DNA of 6,756 nt from Gammaproteobacteria bacterium (GTDB taxonomy: Bacteria; Pseudomonadota; Gammaproteobacteria; Magnimaribacterales; Magnimaribacteraceae): positions 1 through 6,756 of the forward strand of contig DTSY01000129.1 in NCBI GenBank assembly GCA_012965075.1, written 5' to 3'. Below the pieces are notes generated by a model that ran no database searches, had not been told where the DNA came from, and worked only from the letters and a program-made list of their open reading frames with translations. Shown piece by piece: positions 5,846 through 6,756 of the stretch (positions within the stretch are counted from its first letter, which is position 1; each line of letters starts with the position of its first letter). Position numbers and translations under genes: made by a program.

Positions 5846-6756
5846 ATGGCAGCTAAAATACAAGAAGATTTAACCCAAGACGAACTAATAGAACTTTCTC
5901 TAAATAAGGGTGAGGGTGAAATAGCTGCTAATGGAGCGTTATTAGTAAAAACAGGCAAAAGAACTGGAAGAAGCCCTTTGGATAGATTTATTGTTAAAGA
6001 TTCTATAACAGAATTTAAAGTAGATTGGGGAGAAGTAAACAGGCCTTTCGATGAAGAGAAATTTAACTCTCTCTGGAAAAGAGTAGAACTTTATTTATCA
6101 GAAAAAGAGGTTTTTATTTCCAGTCTTCATGTAGGAGAGCACAAAGAGCACTATGTTCCAGTAGAAATTAAAACTGAATGGGCTTGGCATAATCTTTTTG
6201 GTAGACAGATGTTTATTCGACCAGAAAGCTTTAATCCTTCCGATAAAACAACCTGGTCTGTAATGAGTGCGCCTGAATTTATTTGTGATCCTGAAAGAGA
6301 TGGAACTAACAGCGATGGAGCAGTAATCATTAGTTTTTCGAAAAAAAAGGTTCTTCTTGCTGGAATGCAATATGCAGGCGAGATGAAGAAATCAATGTTT
6401 TCAGTACAAAATTTTCTTTTACCCGAAAAAAATGTTCTTCCCATGCATTGTGCAGCTAATGTGGGAAAAGAAGCTGACGTGTGCCTTTTCTTTGGTTTGT
6501 CGGGGACAGGAAAAACAACCCTTTCCGCGGATCCTGAAAGGAACTTGATAGGAGATGACGAGCATGGATGGGGTGAAGGATCTGTGTTTAACTTTGAGGG
6601 AGGATGTTACGCCAAGTGCATTGATCTAACTCATAAAAATGAGCCGGTGATCTGGGAAGCCATCAAACATGGAAGTGTTATGGAAAATGTAATAATCGAT
6701 CCCGAAACTAAAGTCCCTGATTACAGCGATTCTTCCTTGACTGAAAACACGAGAGT
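5846..6756 (+). CDS. pckA: Phosphoenolpyruvate carboxykinase (ATP), partial, 3' end outside window
   Basis: The first 303 full codons of an ATP-type PEP carboxykinase are present, about 55-60 percent of the usual length. The enzyme converts oxaloacetate and ATP to PEP, CO2 and ADP in the cytoplasm, the first committed step of gluconeogenesis. Seen in order: TGKRTGRSPLDRFIV (36-50) with Arg42 equivalent to E. coli Arg65; MFIRP (122-126); MQYAGEMKKSMF (174-185) with Tyr176 and the Lys181/182 pair; MHCAANVG (200-207) with metal ligand His201; the P-loop GLSGTGKTT (217-225, Lys223); the metal-binding IGDDEHGW (235-242); and FNFEGGCYAK (248-257). The window ends at TENTR, with Arg303 equivalent to E. 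coli Arg333. The ATG at 5846 is the only reasonable start: a TAA lies in frame at 5828-5830 and no other start codon lies between. This makes the N-terminus about 23 residues shorter than in E. coli. No Shine-Dalgarno site is evident. Confidence 0.96.
   Translation, partial: MAAKIQEDLTQDELIELSLNKGEGEIAANGALLVKTGKRTGRSPLDRFIVKDSITEFKVDWGEVNRPFDEEKFNSLWKRVELYLSEKEVFISSLHVGEHKEHYVPVEIKTEWAWHNLFGRQMFIRPESFNPSDKTTWSVMSAPEFICDPERDGTNSDGAVIISFSKKKVLLAGMQYAGEMKKSMFSVQNFLLPEKNVLPMHCAANVGKEADVCLFFGLSGTGKTTLSADPERNLIGDDEHGWGEGSVFNFEGGCYAKCIDLTHKNEPVIWEAIKHGSVMENVIIDPETKVPDYSDSSLTENTR

Noticed and set aside
6341..6350. A-rich slippery heptamer (A AAA AAG) in pckA that could promote -1 frameshifting
   Set aside because: The reading frame continues normally through all PckA motifs, the -1 frame has no known domain, and such A runs are expected in AT-rich DNA. 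The 8-A run in polA at 3088-3095 was set aside for the same reason.
6098..6444. Minus-strand open frames within pckA
   Set aside because: They lie antisense to conserved PckA motifs and resemble no protein I know.
1..6756. Search for a new defence, mobile or CRISPR-like system
   Set aside because: All coding space belongs to recognisable housekeeping families; I saw no repeat array, transposase, integrase, or direct or terminal repeats.

Overview
The window reads as ordinary chromosome of an AT-rich gammaproteobacterium. The order dsbA - cytochrome c4 - engB - polA is, from my knowledge of the group, also found in Pseudomonas. The protein sequences match gammaproteobacterial families well. 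The low GC content and short intergenic gaps suggest a streamlined marine lineage such as SAR86, but that placement is inference; no rRNA or other decisive marker is present. I see no mobile element, CRISPR array, tRNA, rRNA or phage gene, and no gene-free stretch over 300 bases.

Layout. Positions 1-1787 are a minus-strand cluster, transcribed right to left: a di-haem cytochrome c4, then dsbA (overlapping it by 14 nt), then a CitE/HpcH-type CoA-ester lyase that runs off the left edge. Positions 1788-1864 are a short divergent promoter region in which the minus-strand and plus-strand -10 boxes overlap. Positions 1865-5805 run rightward: engB, a 112-nt gap with a compact GC-rich hairpin-forming element and a possible weak polA promoter, polA, then dsbB four bases after polA. 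At 5815-5820 there is a perfect -10 box, followed by pckA (ATP-dependent PEP carboxykinase), which runs off the right edge about 304 codons in.

How the genes fit together. DsbA (periplasmic disulfide donor) and DsbB (its inner-membrane reoxidase, which passes electrons to quinone) form a complete oxidative-folding pair, encoded about 4 kb apart on opposite strands. Cytochrome c4 is a periplasmic electron carrier, and Dsb proteins take part in handling cytochrome c cysteines in other bacteria. EngB (ribosome assembly) and PolA (repair and Okazaki-fragment processing) are housekeeping genes. PckA and the CoA-ester lyase belong to central carbon metabolism.

I did not find an exciting new system. 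The points most worth a second look are the GC-rich element between engB and polA, where other gammaproteobacteria keep a Spot 42/ErsA-type small RNA, the overlapping divergent promoters, the general lack of Shine-Dalgarno sequences, and the CNHC active site of DsbA.
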